DNA of 64,000 nt from Desulfovirgula thermocuniculi DSM 16036 (GCF_000429345.1 NZ_AUBR01000001.1:119264-183263); one strand, 5' to 3'. Positions 16,517 to 24,979 are shown, counted from the stretch's first letter. The notes: generated from the sequence alone by a model not told the origin. Made by a program: numbers and translations.

Positions 16517-16531
16517 CCTTGCCCACCTTGT

Positions 16532-17311
16532 TTAAAGGTTTCGCTCCCTTACCTTCTGCCACTCCTCCAATTCCAGGAAGCTACCGGCTACGTTGCTTTC
16601 CATTTCCAGGAACATTTTATAGGGCACGGCAAAGGATAGCAGGTCTTTTTCCACGTGTTTGCGGGCGGAGATGTCGGTGAGGCCGATGACCGCCCGGGGG
16701 CGCTCTGCTTTGGCCTCATGGTACGGGAAGAGGAAGATGGTGTGGCAGCCTGCCCCAAAAGGAACGATTACGCTTGGCTCCCCGCCGCGGTCGTAGTTGG
16801 CCAGCACCGCCAGGGCCGACAGCTGGTCGCCGTTGGCCAGGAAGACCACCACCTCGGGGGTTTCGCCCTCCGTAACCTGCTCCAGGGGCTTAAAGATGAC
16901 GTAGGTGGTGGGCACTTCGGTATAGGGGAGGGCATCAATAAACTTTTTGGCCACCTCCGGGTTCTTGAAGTATCGTTCTCCGTGCTCCAGCGCCGGCATG
17001 TTGCGCACCAGGTTTCTGGCCGCTTCCGACCGGCAGAATTCCTTATTCCCGGTGGAGAGGAAATACTCAATGCCGCCCGGGAAGTTGACGTAGAGGTTGC
17101 CGAAGCCGAGGCCGACGCCGCCGCCAAGGCACCCGTAAGTCTTGCGGTCAAAGACGGCTGTTTTCCCTCTCGCCGCGGCCATGAACATGGCCACCACGCA
17201 CCCCCAGCGGCCCTCTTTAAACTGCAGGGCGTCCGGCGGTTTCTCGTTAGAAAGGAGGATGGCCACCGGGGAGTACCTCAGGTTCAGGGCCCTCGCAATT
17301 TCGCTTTGCAT
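16532..17311 (-). CDS. DUF169 family protein
   Basis: The 259-residue protein matches the DUF169 pattern: an N-terminal helix followed by a Tyr-Ser-Pro-Val-Ala-Ile-Leu strand, a Gly-Cys-Val-Val-Ala and Tyr-Gly-Cys-Leu-Gly-Gly-Gly core with conserved cysteines, and a late Gly-Ala-Gly-Cys-His motif. The function is unknown; the Cys pattern suggests metal or cluster binding, and DUF169 genes are common in anaerobes. I chose ATG 17311 (GGGGGTG eight bases upstream) because the family begins there; ATG 17359, with AGGAGGAG upstream, is an almost equal alternative that adds 16 residues. Confidence 0.8.
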   Translation of the reverse strand: MQSEIARALNLRYSPVAILLSNEKPPDALQFKEGRWGCVVAMFMAAARGKTAVFDRKTYGCLGGGVGLGFGNLYVNFPGGIEYFLSTGNKEFCRSEAARNLVRNMPALEHGERYFKNPEVAKKFIDALPYTEVPTTYVIFKPLEQVTEGETPEVVVFLANGDQLSALAVLANYDRGGEPSVIVPFGAGCHTIFLFPYHEAKAERPRAVIGLTDISARKHVEKDLLSFAVPYKMFLEMESNVAGSFLELEEWQKVRERNL

Positions 17312-17390
17312 GTGGCCTTCACCCCCGCGGGAAATGTCTTGTGGTATATTCGCTGGCATGAAGGGGTGCTCCTCCTGAAAAAACAAAATA

Positions 17391-17413
17391 ACCAGTGCCT
17401 TTGCAACACTGGT
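17391..17413 (-). terminator. Terminator downstream of the tRNA-like sequence
   Basis: A 7-bp stem ACCAGTG/CACTGGT with nine-base loop; on the minus strand it is followed by TATTTTGTTTTTT. It would end a transcript coming from 17594 before the DUF169 gene. Confidence 0.75.
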
Positions 17414-17480
17414 CATTTTGTGGACTTTTTGGCTTTCCGCGCGGACTCTACCACTGCCCAGTCCGAGGCTTGTGGTGCCT

Positions 17481-17594
17481 TGGGGAGGGCCGGATTCGAA
17501 CCGGCTCAGGTGTTTGCGCACCTGTTTTACTGGACAGGTAGCCGGTAAATCAGCAAGCTACTCTCCAGGCGTGTCGCCACCACGCCGCCACCCC
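17481..17594 (-). other. tRNA-like sequence with a hairpin in the anticodon region
   Basis: On the minus strand, a perfect T-arm (GCCGG-TTCGAAT-CCGGC) follows a 6-bp long variable arm (CAGGTG/CACCTG). The 3' strand CCTCCCC pairs with GGGGTGG at the 5' end except for one T-T mismatch, and a 6-bp D-stem-like GGCGTG/CACGCC is present, as in tRNA-Sec. However, between a TGGA and a TCCA where a seven-base anticodon loop is expected there are 29 bases holding a further 5-bp hairpin, no TCA anticodon exists, and CCA is not encoded. Length is 114 bases. It may be a decayed tRNA (Sec, Ser, Leu or Tyr type) or an unusual structured RNA. A terminator follows it. Confidence 0.35.
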
Positions 17595-17649
17595 ACACGA
17601 GGTAGTGCATATCCCTTCAGGCATATTCTTTTAACATAAAATAAAAAAA

Positions 17650-17664
17650 AAGGCAAGAGGCCTT
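17650..17664 (-). terminator. Terminator of tRNA-Leu(CAA)
   Basis: Stem AAGGC/GCCTT with five-base loop, then a run of eight or more Ts on the minus strand. The other strand also has a T-rich tail, so it may work both ways. Confidence 0.7.
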
Positions 17665-17709
17665 ATTTTTCCATCCTTTTCGTGATGCACCACCCCGGGG
17701 AAAAATAAA

Positions 17710-17798
17710 TGGTGCCGAAGGCGGGAGTCGAACCCGCACGGGGTGTGAGCCCCACCGGATTTTGAGTCCGGCGCGTCTGCCAGTTCCACCACTTCGGC
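17710..17798 (-). tRNA. tRNA-Leu(CAA)
   Basis: An 89-base tRNA with encoded CCA. Acceptor GCCGAAG/CTTCGGC, discriminator A, T-arm GCGGG-TTCGACT-CCCGC and a long variable arm can be read. The anticodon stem CCGGA/TCCGG encloses loop CTCAAAA, giving anticodon CAA (plus-strand 17762-17764), which reads UUG leucine codons. Confidence 0.95.
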
Positions 17799-17813
17799 AC
17801 ACTGCTAAAAAAC

Positions 17814-17842
17814 ATCATAGCACAGCCGGGAGGCAGTGTCAA
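17814..17842 (-). promoter_or_regulatory. tRNA-Leu(CAA) promoter
   Basis: On the minus strand a perfect TTGACA (17842-17837), 17-base spacer and TATGAT (17819-17814), ending 16 bases before the tRNA. Confidence 0.85.
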
Positions 17843-17882
17843 TTGTCCCGAGGAGGGTGCCTCTTCGGGGTACCCGCGGGTG

Positions 17883-19253
17883 CTAGGAGCATGCGGCCTG
17901 GGCCATGGTGGGGCGCTTGTTGCTGCGCACCCAGATTTTCATTTTCTCCGCCTCTTTAATCAGCTCCTCGCGGAAGTCCGGGTGGGCAATGTTGATAAGC
18001 GCTTCCGCCCTTTCCCACGTGGACTTGCCCTTGAGGCAGGCGATCCCGTACTCGGTGACGATGTACATGGCCATGGCGCGGTGGGTGGTGACGATGGTGC
18101 CCGGCTCCAGGGTGGGGCGGATGCGCGAACGCAGGCGCCCGTCCTTGTCGGTGTAGGTGGAGTGGAGGGCAATGAAGGACTTGCCGCCGCGGGAGAGGAA
18201 GGCACCCTCACAGAAGTCAACCTGCCCGCCTGTGCCGCTTATGTGCCGCGTGCCCAGCGATTCGGCTGCCACCTGCCCGTAGAGGTCTACCTCCAGAGCG
18301 TTGTTGATGGAGACCACTTTGTCGTTTTGCGCAATGATGCGCGGGTCGTTGGTGTACTTGACGGGGTAGGAGGCAACGGCGGGATTTTCGTGGAGGAACT
18401 CGTAAAGCTGCTGGCTTCCCAGGGCAAAGGTAAAAACCATCTTGCCGCGGTCGATGTTTTTCCTGTAGCCCGTGATGCGCCCGCTCATGTACATCTCCAT
18501 GAAAGCGTCGCAAAACATTTCGCTGTGCACGCCCAGGTCTTTGAGGTCCGAGCGGGCAATGAGGCTGCCAATGGCGTTGGGCAGGGCGCCGATGCCGAGC
18601 TGAATGCAGGCGCCGTCTTCAATTTCGCCGACGATCAGCTCGGCAATTTTCTGGTCGGCGGCACAGGGCGGCTGGTTAGGCACGGGCACCAGCGGCCAGC
18701 TGGCTTCCACGATGTAATCCACTTCGGAGATGTGAATGCATTCCTCCGTGCCGCCGGGGACCCGCGGGATGTGGGGGTTGACTTCCACTATACGCACGCG
18801 GGCCCTCCGCAGGGTCTCCAGGGTGTAGACGTTGTGCAGGCCGAAGTTGAAGAAGCCGTGCCTGTCCATGGGGGAGACGGCCACCATGGCCACGTCCGGA
18901 GGCTCCACGTAGCGGTGATATTCGGCTATTTCCCTGAAGAGAATGGGCGTGTAGTAGGCCAGCCCGAAGTCGTGCATTTTGCGGTCGATGACGGTGAAGT
19001 GGCCGCTGGTGTAGATGAAGTGCTCCTGGTGCGGGTCTGCCTGGACGACGGCGGGTACGCCGCTGACCCGGGCGGCAGAGCGAATTTTGACGTCCCGGAG
19101 CTCGTTTTTCCTGCGGGCCAGGGCCTTGTCCAGCTCCACCACCTGGCCGAGGAAGGTTCCGTAGTCGATCCAGGTGCCGGACCTCACCGCCTTTACCGCC
19201 TCGTCGGGGGTTCTCAGCTTTTCTCGGTATTCCCTGGCGAAGTTCGCGCTCAT
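17883..19253 (-). CDS. Acetyl-CoA hydrolase/CoA-transferase family (4-hydroxybutyrate/butyrate type)
   Basis: The 456-residue enzyme belongs to the family of acetyl-CoA hydrolases, butyryl-CoA:acetate and 4-hydroxybutyrate CoA-transferases. The catalytic Glu is in a Gly-Val-His-Ser-Glu-Met block near residue 239, and a Gly-Thr-Gly-Gly-Gln-Val-Asp-Phe block occurs near 341, both typical of CoA-transferases that form a glutamyl-CoA intermediate. It would exchange CoA between a fermentation acid and an acyl-CoA in the cytoplasm. The ATG 19253 has GGAGGAG upstream. It is downstream of a sigma-54 promoter, with a sigma-54 activator gene just upstream (19526-20899), so its expression likely depends on that activator. 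Confidence 0.85.
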   Translation of the reverse strand: MSANFAREYREKLRTPDEAVKAVRSGTWIDYGTFLGQVVELDKALARRKNELRDVKIRSAARVSGVPAVVQADPHQEHFIYTSGHFTVIDRKMHDFGLAYYTPILFREIAEYHRYVEPPDVAMVAVSPMDRHGFFNFGLHNVYTLETLRRARVRIVEVNPHIPRVPGGTEECIHISEVDYIVEASWPLVPVPNQPPCAADQKIAELIVGEIEDGACIQLGIGALPNAIGSLIARSDLKDLGVHSEMFCDAFMEMYMSGRITGYRKNIDRGKMVFTFALGSQQLYEFLHENPAVASYPVKYTNDPRIIAQNDKVVSINNALEVDLYGQVAAESLGTRHISGTGGQVDFCEGAFLSRGGKSFIALHSTYTDKDGRLRSRIRPTLEPGTIVTTHRAMAMYIVTEYGIACLKGKSTWERAEALINIAHPDFREELIKEAEKMKIWVRSNKRPTMAQAACS

Positions 19254-19349
19254 AGACGGTGCAACTCCTCCCTGCGGTTGCCTTGGTTTTAAAGAATAGC
19301 CTGTTTTCGGCAATTTTGACGATTACAGTTATTGCCGCATTTTTAACAA

Positions 19350-19366
19350 CGCAAATTTTATGCCGA
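19350..19366 (-). promoter_or_regulatory. Sigma-54 promoter of the CoA-transferase gene
   Basis: On the minus strand TCGGCA-TAAAA-TTTGCG has the invariant GG (19364-19363) and GC (19352-19351) exactly ten bases apart. An 8-base direct repeat AGGCTATT lies on either side, and a 7-bp inverted repeat (CGGCAAT...ATTGCCG) lies in the leader. The only open question is the match at the first T and C of -24. Confidence 0.7.
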
Positions 19367-19525
19367 AAGTAAATAGCCTGAAATTTTTAAGTAGGAGAGG
19401 TGACGAGGGAGGGAACCGTCCTCTGGCGGCGACACGCCTTTCGGCGCGAAGCAGGCTTTTGGCGGCTGGCGGGTGTGGCGGGAGAGCAACACCGTCCCTT
19501 TCCCGCGACGCCTGCGTTTGGGAAA

Positions 19526-20899
19526 CTAGAGGAGGCGGTGCTTTTTCAGCTTTCGGTAGAGCACGGAGCGGTGTATTTTCAGCATTCTCGCGGCCTCCTG
19601 CTTATTGTTTTGGGCCAGGGAGAGTGCCTGCAGGAGGATGTTTTTCTCCGCCTCGGCCATGGCCTCGGCAAAAGTCCTGCCCGGAAAGGAGCCCCTTGCC
19701 TGCTTGAAGTGCAGGCGTTTCAGGAGCACGGGAAAATCCTCCGCGTCCAGGACTTCGCCCTCGCAGAGGTTTATGGCCTGCTCGATCATGTTGACCATCT
19801 CCCGCACGTTGCCGGGCCAGTCGTACTGCCGGAAGAGTTCCAGGACGCGCGGCGTGACGCCCTTCACGGCGGTGCCCAGACTGCGGTTGAGCCGGTCGAT
19901 AATGTGGTCCACCAGCAGCGGTATGTCTTCTTTGTGCGCGCGCAGGGGCGGGGTGTTGATGAGCACCACGTTCAGGCGGTAGTACAGGTCCTCGCGGAAG
20001 ATCCCGCGCGAGGTGAGCTCTTCCAGGTTGCGGTTGGTGGCGGCAATAACCCTGACGTCGACGGTGATGGGCCTGGTGCCACCGACCCTCTCGATTTCTT
20101 TCTCCTGCAGCACCCTGAGCAGCTTGGCCTGCATGGAGCGGTCCATGTCGCCAATCTCGTCCAGGAAAATGGTTCCGCCCTGGGCCAGCTCGAACTTGCC
20201 CAGCTTTCCACCCCTGCGGGCGCCGGTAAAGGCGCCTTCTTCGTAGCCGAAAAGCTCCGATTCCAATAGCTCCGCGGGTATGCAGGTGCAGTTGACGCGG
20301 ATAAAGGGGCGGTGGCGGCGGGAGCTGGCGCTGTGGATGGCGTGGGCCACGAGCTCCTTGCCCGTACCGCTCTCGCCGGTAATTAGCACCGTGGAGTTGG
20401 TGCGGGCCACCCGCAGGATCTTGCTTTTCAGGCTTTGCATGAGCTGGCTGTTGCCTACGATGTGTTCGATGGTGTACTTGGCCTGTTGCGCTTTTTGCAG
20501 TTCCTGCCGGTACTGGTCCAGTTCCAGTTTGAGCTGCCTGATCCTGGCCATAAACTCTTTTACCAGCGAGAGGTCGTCCTTGAAGACGCTCCGCCCCAGG
20601 CAGCCGATAACCCTGTCGCCGTCGTATATGGGCAGGCGCTGCACGACGACCTGACGCCCCTTGATTTCCCAGATCTCGCCGAACTGCGGCTGGCCGCACT
20701 GCATCACCTCAAGCAGCCTGCTCTGCGGCATCACTTCCTTGATGTGGCGCCCGAGGAGCTTCTCTCTTTTCTCCCCCAAGAAGTCGCAGTAGGCCTGGTT
20801 TATAAAGCGGATAATCCCCTCCGCGTCGACGAAGATGGCGGCTTCGTGGGGGTTGTCGAGGAGGCAGGTGGCCAGGCGGCTATCAATGGGGCAGCCCAT
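19526..20899 (-). CDS. PAS-domain sigma-54-dependent activator
   Basis: The 457-residue regulator has an N-terminal PAS domain (about 12-110), a coiled-coil linker, an AAA+ domain with Walker A Gly-Glu-Ser-Gly-Thr-Gly-Lys-Glu near 168, the sigma-54 contact loop Gly-Ala-Phe-Thr-Gly-Ala near 227, Walker B Gly-Thr-Ile-Phe-Leu-Asp-Glu near 247, and a Fis-type HTH at the end. It lacks a receiver domain, so it senses a ligand or redox state through PAS rather than phosphorylation. ATG 20899 follows GGGGTGAG. It lies upstream of the CoA-transferase with a sigma-54 promoter between, which is its probable target. Confidence 0.88.
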   Translation of the reverse strand: MGCPIDSRLATCLLDNPHEAAIFVDAEGIIRFINQAYCDFLGEKREKLLGRHIKEVMPQSRLLEVMQCGQPQFGEIWEIKGRQVVVQRLPIYDGDRVIGCLGRSVFKDDLSLVKEFMARIRQLKLELDQYRQELQKAQQAKYTIEHIVGNSQLMQSLKSKILRVARTNSTVLITGESGTGKELVAHAIHSASSRRHRPFIRVNCTCIPAELLESELFGYEEGAFTGARRGGKLGKFELAQGGTIFLDEIGDMDRSMQAKLLRVLQEKEIERVGGTRPITVDVRVIAATNRNLEELTSRGIFREDLYYRLNVVLINTPPLRAHKEDIPLLVDHIIDRLNRSLGTAVKGVTPRVLELFRQYDWPGNVREMVNMIEQAINLCEGEVLDAEDFPVLLKRLHFKQARGSFPGRTFAEAMAEAEKNILLQALSLAQNNKQEAARMLKIHRSVLYRKLKKHRLL

Positions 20900-21141
20900 G
20901 GCTCTTCTCACCCCGGTATGCGGCCTGCTTGGTTTTGGGCTTTATGTTATCTTTCTAGGAGCGCCGTTCTCTTTCCTCTGGAAGCGGCTGCACGTCCCGC
21001 CCGGAGGCCTATTAATTTCTTCTTGCCAGCGGTGCCGGGGGGAGTTAAAATAGGTTAAAGGCGCGGAGGCATAAGCGGCATGCTTTCCGCGAAGAACTAT
21101 ACTAGCCGCAAGCGCCGTTTTTGGGAAGGAGGGTAAGCCAA

Positions 21142-21363
21142 GTGCGGGAAAAGGTGGAGGAGGTCCTCAGCAAAATCCGCCCGGCCCTGCAGCGGGACGG
21201 CGGCGATGTGGAGCTGGTGGACGTCAGCCCCGAAGGCGTGGTCAAGGTGAGACTAAAGGGTGCCTGCGGTGGGTGCCCCATGTCCACATATACGCTAAAG
21301 CTGGGGATTGAGCGGTCGCTGAAGCAAGCGGTGCCCGAAGTCAAAGAAGTAGTTCAGGTTTAA
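21142..21363 (+). CDS. NifU C-terminal-like iron-sulfur scaffold
   Basis: The 73-residue protein is a single NifU/Nfu domain. It keeps the [14 protein letters not shown] start and the Cys-Gly-Gly-Cys-Pro motif that carries a transient iron-sulfur cluster. It should help deliver clusters to apoproteins in the cytoplasm. GTG 21142 is preceded by GGAGGG eight bases upstream. It ends in a strong terminator and is not linked to the next gene. Confidence 0.9.
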   Translation: MREKVEEVLSKIRPALQRDGGDVELVDVSPEGVVKVRLKGACGGCPMSTYTLKLGIERSLKQAVPEVKEVVQV

Positions 21364-21396
21364 CAAGCGGTTCCCGTTGGGATTTTGCATGCACAT

Positions 21397-21422
21397 CCTC
21401 TGCGCGAGCAGAGGTTTTTTTT
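21397..21422 (+). terminator. Terminator after the NifU-like gene
   Basis: Seven-bp perfect stem CCTCTGC/GCAGAGG with GCGA tetraloop and eight Ts. Confidence 0.92.
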
Positions 21423-21438
21423 CACAGGGGGGAGTTGG

Positions 21439-22272
21439 GTGCAGAAATTTAAGGTAGCCGTCTGCCAGATGCGGGTGGCGGAAAGCAAGGAGGAAAACCT
21501 GGGCCGCGCGCGGGAGATGATTGCCCGGGCCGCCGCCTCCGGCGCGCGCCTGGTGGTGCTGCCGGAGATGTTTAATTGCCCCTATGTGGCCGCGCTCTTT
21601 CCCTCCTATGCTGAAAGCTATCCCCAGGGCCCGAGCCTCCGGATGCTCTCCCGGGCGGCCCGGGAGGAGGGAGTCTACCTGGTGGGCGGGTCCATCCCGG
21701 AAGAGGAGGGCGGCAAGATCTACAACTCCAGCTTTGTCTTTGCGCCGGACGGCACGCTGCTTGGCCGCCACCGCAAGATGCACCTTTTTGACGTGGACCT
21801 TCCCGGGGGGTTGCGGGTAAGGGAATCCAGCACTTTAGCCGCGGGTAGCGGGGTAACGGTGGTACCCTGCGAGTTCGGGCCCCTGGGCGTGGCGGTCTGC
21901 TATGACGTGCGCTTTCCGGAGCTCATGCGGCTGATGGTTTTGAAAGGAGCCCTGGTGGTGGCCGTCCCCGCCGCCTTCAACATGACCACCGGCCCGGCCC
22001 ACTGGGAGCTGCTTTTCCGCCTGCGCGCGGTGGACAACCAGGCGTACTTCATCGGCGCTTCCCCGGCCCGGGACCCCGGTGCGGCCTACGTGGCCTACGG
22101 ACACTCCCTGGTGGTGGACCCCTGGGGGCAGGTGGTGGCCCGCGCCGGGGAGGGCGAGGAGATCCTCGTGGCCGAAGTGGACCTCGCCCGGGTGGAAAAG
22201 GTGCGCCGGGAACTGCCGCTCCTGCGCCACCGGCGCGAGGACGTCTACCGGCTGGAGCTTTTAACGGGGTGA
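21439..22272 (+). CDS. Carbon-nitrogen hydrolase, omega-amidase (Nit2) type
   Basis: The 277-residue enzyme has the full nitrilase triad: Glu in Leu-Pro-Glu-Met-Phe near residue 43, Lys in His-Arg-Lys-Met-His near 112, and Cys in Val-Cys-Tyr-Asp-Val-Arg-Phe-Pro-Glu near 154. Sequence around the Cys and an FNMTTGPAHWE block are typical of omega-amidases, which deaminate alpha-ketoglutaramate and similar metabolites. GTG 21439 follows GGGGGGAG. The YchF gene begins within a few bases of its stop, so the two are cotranscribed. Confidence 0.85.
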   Translation: MQKFKVAVCQMRVAESKEENLGRAREMIARAAASGARLVVLPEMFNCPYVAALFPSYAESYPQGPSLRMLSRAAREEGVYLVGGSIPEEEGGKIYNSSFVFAPDGTLLGRHRKMHLFDVDLPGGLRVRESSTLAAGSGVTVVPCEFGPLGVAVCYDVRFPELMRLMVLKGALVVAVPAAFNMTTGPAHWELLFRLRAVDNQAYFIGASPARDPGAAYVAYGHSLVVDPWGQVVARAGEGEEILVAEVDLARVEKVRRELPLLRHRREDVYRLELLTG

Positions 22273-22277
22273 GAGCA

Positions 22278-23369
22278 TTGCTGACCCTCGGCATTATCGG
22301 CCTGCCCATGGTGGGCAAGACCACCGTCTTTAACCTCCTCACCAGGGGCAACGCCCGGACTTCCCGCTTCATGAGCTCCCGCGCGGAGGTCAACGTGGGC
22401 GCGGCCCAGGTGAAGGACCGCCGCGTGGCCTTTTTATCCGCCCTTTATAGACCCCGCAAGACGACCTACGCGCAGGTGCAGTGCAGCGACGTGCCCGGCC
22501 TGGTGCGCGGTTCCAGCGAGGGCATGGGTCTCGGCAACCAGTTTTTGGAGGCCATCAGGAATGCGGACCTGCTGGTGCACGTGCTCAGGGCTTTCCGCAA
22601 CCCCGCGGTGCTCCACGTGGAAGGGGACGTCGATCCCTACCGGGACTTTGAAACGGTGCGGCTGGAGCTTTTGCTGGCCGACCTGGAGCTGGTGGAAAGG
22701 CGCATGGAGCGCATCAGGAGCGGCAAAAAGATGAGCAAGGAAGCCGCCTTTGAGCTCGAGGTGCTCGCCAAGTGCTTGCAGGCCCTGGAAAACGAAATTC
22801 CCCTGCACCAGGCGGGCCTTACGGAGGAAGAGAGGCTGGCCCTTAGGAACTACAGCTTCTTCACCGAAAAACCCATGATCCTCGTGGTAAACACCGACGA
22901 GGAGCAGTTTAAGAGCCGCCGGTATCCGGGGCAGGAGAAGGTGGAAAGAATAGCACTGGAGAAGGGCCTGAAGGTCTTCACCATCTGCGCCCAGCTGGAA
23001 ATGGAAATAGCCCAGCTCCCGCCGGAGGAGCGGCAGGCCTTCCTTTCCGACCTGGGGGTGGAAGAGCTGGGCTCAGAGCGCCTGGTGCGTGCCGCCTACG
23101 AGCAGTTGGGCCTCATTTCCTTCTTTACCGCCAGCGAGGAGGAAGTGAGGGCCTGGACCGTCCGCCGCGGCACTACGGCCAAAAAGGCGGCGGGAAAGGT
23201 GCACTCGGATATGGAGCGGGGCTTTATTAGGGCGGAAGTGATTTCCTTTGACGACCTCTTCCGGGCTGGTTCCATGGCCAGGGCGAGGGAAAGCGGCCTG
23301 GTGCGCCTGGAAGGCAAAGATTACGTGGTGCAGGACGGGGACGTCATTTACTTTCGCTTTAACGTTTAG
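22278..23369 (+). CDS. ychF: YchF/Obg-family nucleotide-binding protein
   Basis: The 363-residue protein has P-loop Gly-Leu-Pro-Met-Val-Gly-Lys-Thr-Thr near residue 7, a switch-II Asp-Val-Pro-Gly-Leu near 74, and in place of the guanine-specific NKxD a Val-Asn-Thr-Asp-Glu (near 208), like the NxxE that makes YchF prefer ATP. The C-terminal TGS domain (about 280-363) ends in the usual Gly-Asp-Val-Ile-Tyr-Phe-Arg-Phe. YchF binds ribosomes and responds to stress. Some residues around G1 differ from the common Asn-Val-Gly-Lys-Ser form, so it may be a paralogue. TTG 22278 gives the standard start; GTG 22269 is possible. Confidence 0.85.
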   Translation: MLTLGIIGLPMVGKTTVFNLLTRGNARTSRFMSSRAEVNVGAAQVKDRRVAFLSALYRPRKTTYAQVQCSDVPGLVRGSSEGMGLGNQFLEAIRNADLLVHVLRAFRNPAVLHVEGDVDPYRDFETVRLELLLADLELVERRMERIRSGKKMSKEAAFELEVLAKCLQALENEIPLHQAGLTEEERLALRNYSFFTEKPMILVVNTDEEQFKSRRYPGQEKVERIALEKGLKVFTICAQLEMEIAQLPPEERQAFLSDLGVEELGSERLVRAAYEQLGLISFFTASEEEVRAWTVRRGTTAKKAAGKVHSDMERGFIRAEVISFDDLFRAGSMARARESGLVRLEGKDYVVQDGDVIYFRFNV

Positions 23370-23380
23370 GGGGGATGGCG

Positions 23381-23707
23381 GTGCCGGTCAAAGTAGAAGT
23401 GTGGGGCAGCTATGCGGCCGACGGCTCCGGGCGCCCGGGGTGATTGCCCGGGGGGAACTGCGCGCCTGGCGAGCGCGCTTTGCCGTTTGAGTACCGGCTC
23501 CTGGAGGGCCTCCTGGAGCGCATTTACGGTGATGCCGTGACCCTCACCTACCGCTCCGTTTCGCCTGCGGAGCACGGGGCGCTGCCCCTGGTGCTGGTGG
23601 ACGGCGAGGTGATCTCCAGCGGCGGCGTGTTTCCCCGGCAGGTGGTGGAGTACTTAAAGCAAATAGGGGTACCGCGGGTTGCCGGGAAGGCCAGCCGCGA
23701 GCTTTAA
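23381..23707 (+). CDS. Probable selenoprotein, thioredoxin-fold, with in-frame TGA
   Basis: If the TGA at 23441-23443 is read as selenocysteine, the frame gives 108 residues. The first strand Val-Lys-Val-Glu-Val-Trp-Gly leads to a U-x5-C motif (Sec 21, Cys 27), then an amphipathic helix, a strand and a Leu-Pro-Leu-Val-Leu-Val-Asp-Gly-Glu-Val turn with the cis-Pro expected in thioredoxin folds, and a last helix. Both sides of the TGA read as one domain. GTG 23381 has AGGGGGG about six bases upstream, right after the ychF stop. A GC hairpin follows the TGA. Without Sec, only a truncated 87-residue protein starting at a TTG (23444) would be made, and that TTG has no good ribosome site. Confidence 0.6.
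23441..23478 (+). promoter_or_regulatory. Candidate bacterial SECIS hairpin
   Basis: The TGA is followed after 16 bases by stem GCGCGC (23460-23465), loop CTGGCGA and stem GCGCGC (23473-23478). Distance and a G in the early loop fit a bacterial SECIS, which lies directly after the Sec codon. The pairing is visible; SelB binding is inferred. Confidence 0.45.
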
Positions 23708-23740
23708 AGCGGCAGTCTTTTAAAAGGAGCGTGCGCTCAA

Positions 23741-24637
23741 ATGGTGGGCTACCGCCGCATGAGCAGGGAGGAGCTGGCCGCCAGGGTGGAGAAGGCCGTG
23801 GAAATGCTGCGGGACTGCCGGGTGTGCGCCCAGGTGTGCCGCGTGAACCGCCTCGGGGGGGAGAAGGGGTTTTGCCGCACCGGGAGACTGGCCGTGGTCA
23901 GCAGTTGGGGGCCGCACTTCGGGGAGGAGAAGGTGCTCGTGGGCCGTTACGGCTCGGGGACCATCTTCTTTGCCAACTGCAACCTGGCCTGCCGATTTTG
24001 CCAGAATTACGAGATAAGCCAGTGCGGGGAGGGCAGGGAGCTGACCGCCCGCGAGCTGGCCCTGGCCATGCTGGAGCTGCAGGAAATGGGCTGCCACAAT
24101 ATAAATTTGGTTTCCCCCAGCCACTGCGTGCCGCAAATACTGGAGGCCCTTTACCTGGCCGTACAGGAGGGCTTGAGCGTCCCCCTGGTTTATAACACCG
24201 GCGGCTACGACGCCCTGCCCGTTTTGAGGCTGCTGGAGGGCATTGTGGACATCTACATGCCCGACATCAAGTTCGGGGACGACGAGGTGGGGGAGCGCTA
24301 CACGGGGGCAAAGAAGTACTTCACCGTGGCCAAGCAGGCGGTAAAGGAAATGCACCGCCAGGTGGGCGACCTGGAGGTGGACGAGAGGGGCATTGCCGTA
24401 CGGGGCCTTTTGGTCCGCCACCTGGTGATGCCCGGGGACCTGGCCCGCACGGCGGCGGTGATGGAGTTTCTGGCCAGGGAAGTATCCCCCGCCACTTTTG
24501 TCAACATCATGGCCCAATACTACCCCGCTCACGAGGCCTTCCGTTATCCCGAGCTTTCCCGGCGCATTACCGCGCAGGAATACCGTGAGGCGCGGGAGAT
24601 AGCCAGGCGGTGCGGGCTCTACCGCCTCTACCCTTAA
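23741..24637 (+). CDS. Radical SAM protein, PflX/COG1313 type
   Basis: The 298-residue protein has the radical SAM motif Cys-Asn-Leu-Ala-Cys-Arg-Phe-Cys near residue 83 and further conserved Cys in an N-terminal Cys-Arg-Val-Cys...Cys...Cys cluster (about 26-46), as in the uncharacterised pyruvate-formate-lyase-activase-like PflX group. Downstream TIM-barrel motifs (Asn-Thr-Gly-Gly-Tyr, Met-Pro-Asp-Ile-Lys) agree. The substrate is not known. AAAAGGAG lies upstream of ATG 23741. It follows the selenoprotein gene by 33 bases, so the two may be linked. No glycyl radical enzyme is adjacent. Confidence 0.8.
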   Translation: MVGYRRMSREELAARVEKAVEMLRDCRVCAQVCRVNRLGGEKGFCRTGRLAVVSSWGPHFGEEKVLVGRYGSGTIFFANCNLACRFCQNYEISQCGEGRELTARELALAMLELQEMGCHNINLVSPSHCVPQILEALYLAVQEGLSVPLVYNTGGYDALPVLRLLEGIVDIYMPDIKFGDDEVGERYTGAKKYFTVAKQAVKEMHRQVGDLEVDERGIAVRGLLVRHLVMPGDLARTAAVMEFLAREVSPATFVNIMAQYYPAHEAFRYPELSRRITAQEYREAREIARRCGLYRLYP

Positions 24638-24710
24638 ATAAAAAAGCAGGCAAAGGGAATAAATTTTTGTCTTTTTGGCATACTACCCCCTGGAAAGGGG
24701 GTGTGTGGGC

Positions 24711-24932
24711 GTGCACCACTGGCGCATGACGGAAATGGAAAAGCTGCACATCATGGAACAGCTCAAGGCCGAGGACCTGTGCGTGAAAAAGGCCCGCTTT
24801 TACCTCAACCAGACCAGGGACCCGGCCATCCAGGGGCTCCTGCAGTCCTGCATTGACAAGGGGCAGCGCCACATCAGCACCTTAAACAACCTGCTCCAAG
24901 ACGCGGGCCTAAGCGGCCTGGCGCGGCATTAG
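24711..24932 (+). CDS. Spore coat protein, CotF-like, short
   Basis: The 73-residue helical protein fits the short CotF-like spore coat set, with the pattern E-x-L-K-x-E-D-L-C-V-K-K...Y-x-x-x-x-x-D-P and a final Gly-Gln-Arg-His helix. It is 47 bases from a second CotF-type gene. GTG 24711 has AAAGGGGG eight bases upstream. It should be made during sporulation and packed into the coat. Confidence 0.7.
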   Translation: MHHWRMTEMEKLHIMEQLKAEDLCVKKARFYLNQTRDPAIQGLLQSCIDKGQRHISTLNNLLQDAGLSGLARH

Positions 24933-24979
24933 GGGCATTTAACGGTGTTTTTGTAAAATTGGGAGGTGAGGGTGGAAAA

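Noticed and set aside
17481..17594. Functional tRNA-Sec
   Set aside because: No TCA anticodon, anticodon region too long, acceptor mismatch, and no encoded CCA. Only a tRNA-like sequence is claimed.
20912..21141. Promoter or riboswitch between the sigma-54 activator and the NifU-like gene
   Set aside because: A TATACT is present near 21104 but no good -35; no structured leader seen.
23444..23707. 87-residue protein from TTG instead of the selenoprotein
   Set aside because: It lacks the first strand of the fold and a ribosome site; the upstream in-frame part reads as protein and starts at a proper distance from a good site. Kept as the alternative.
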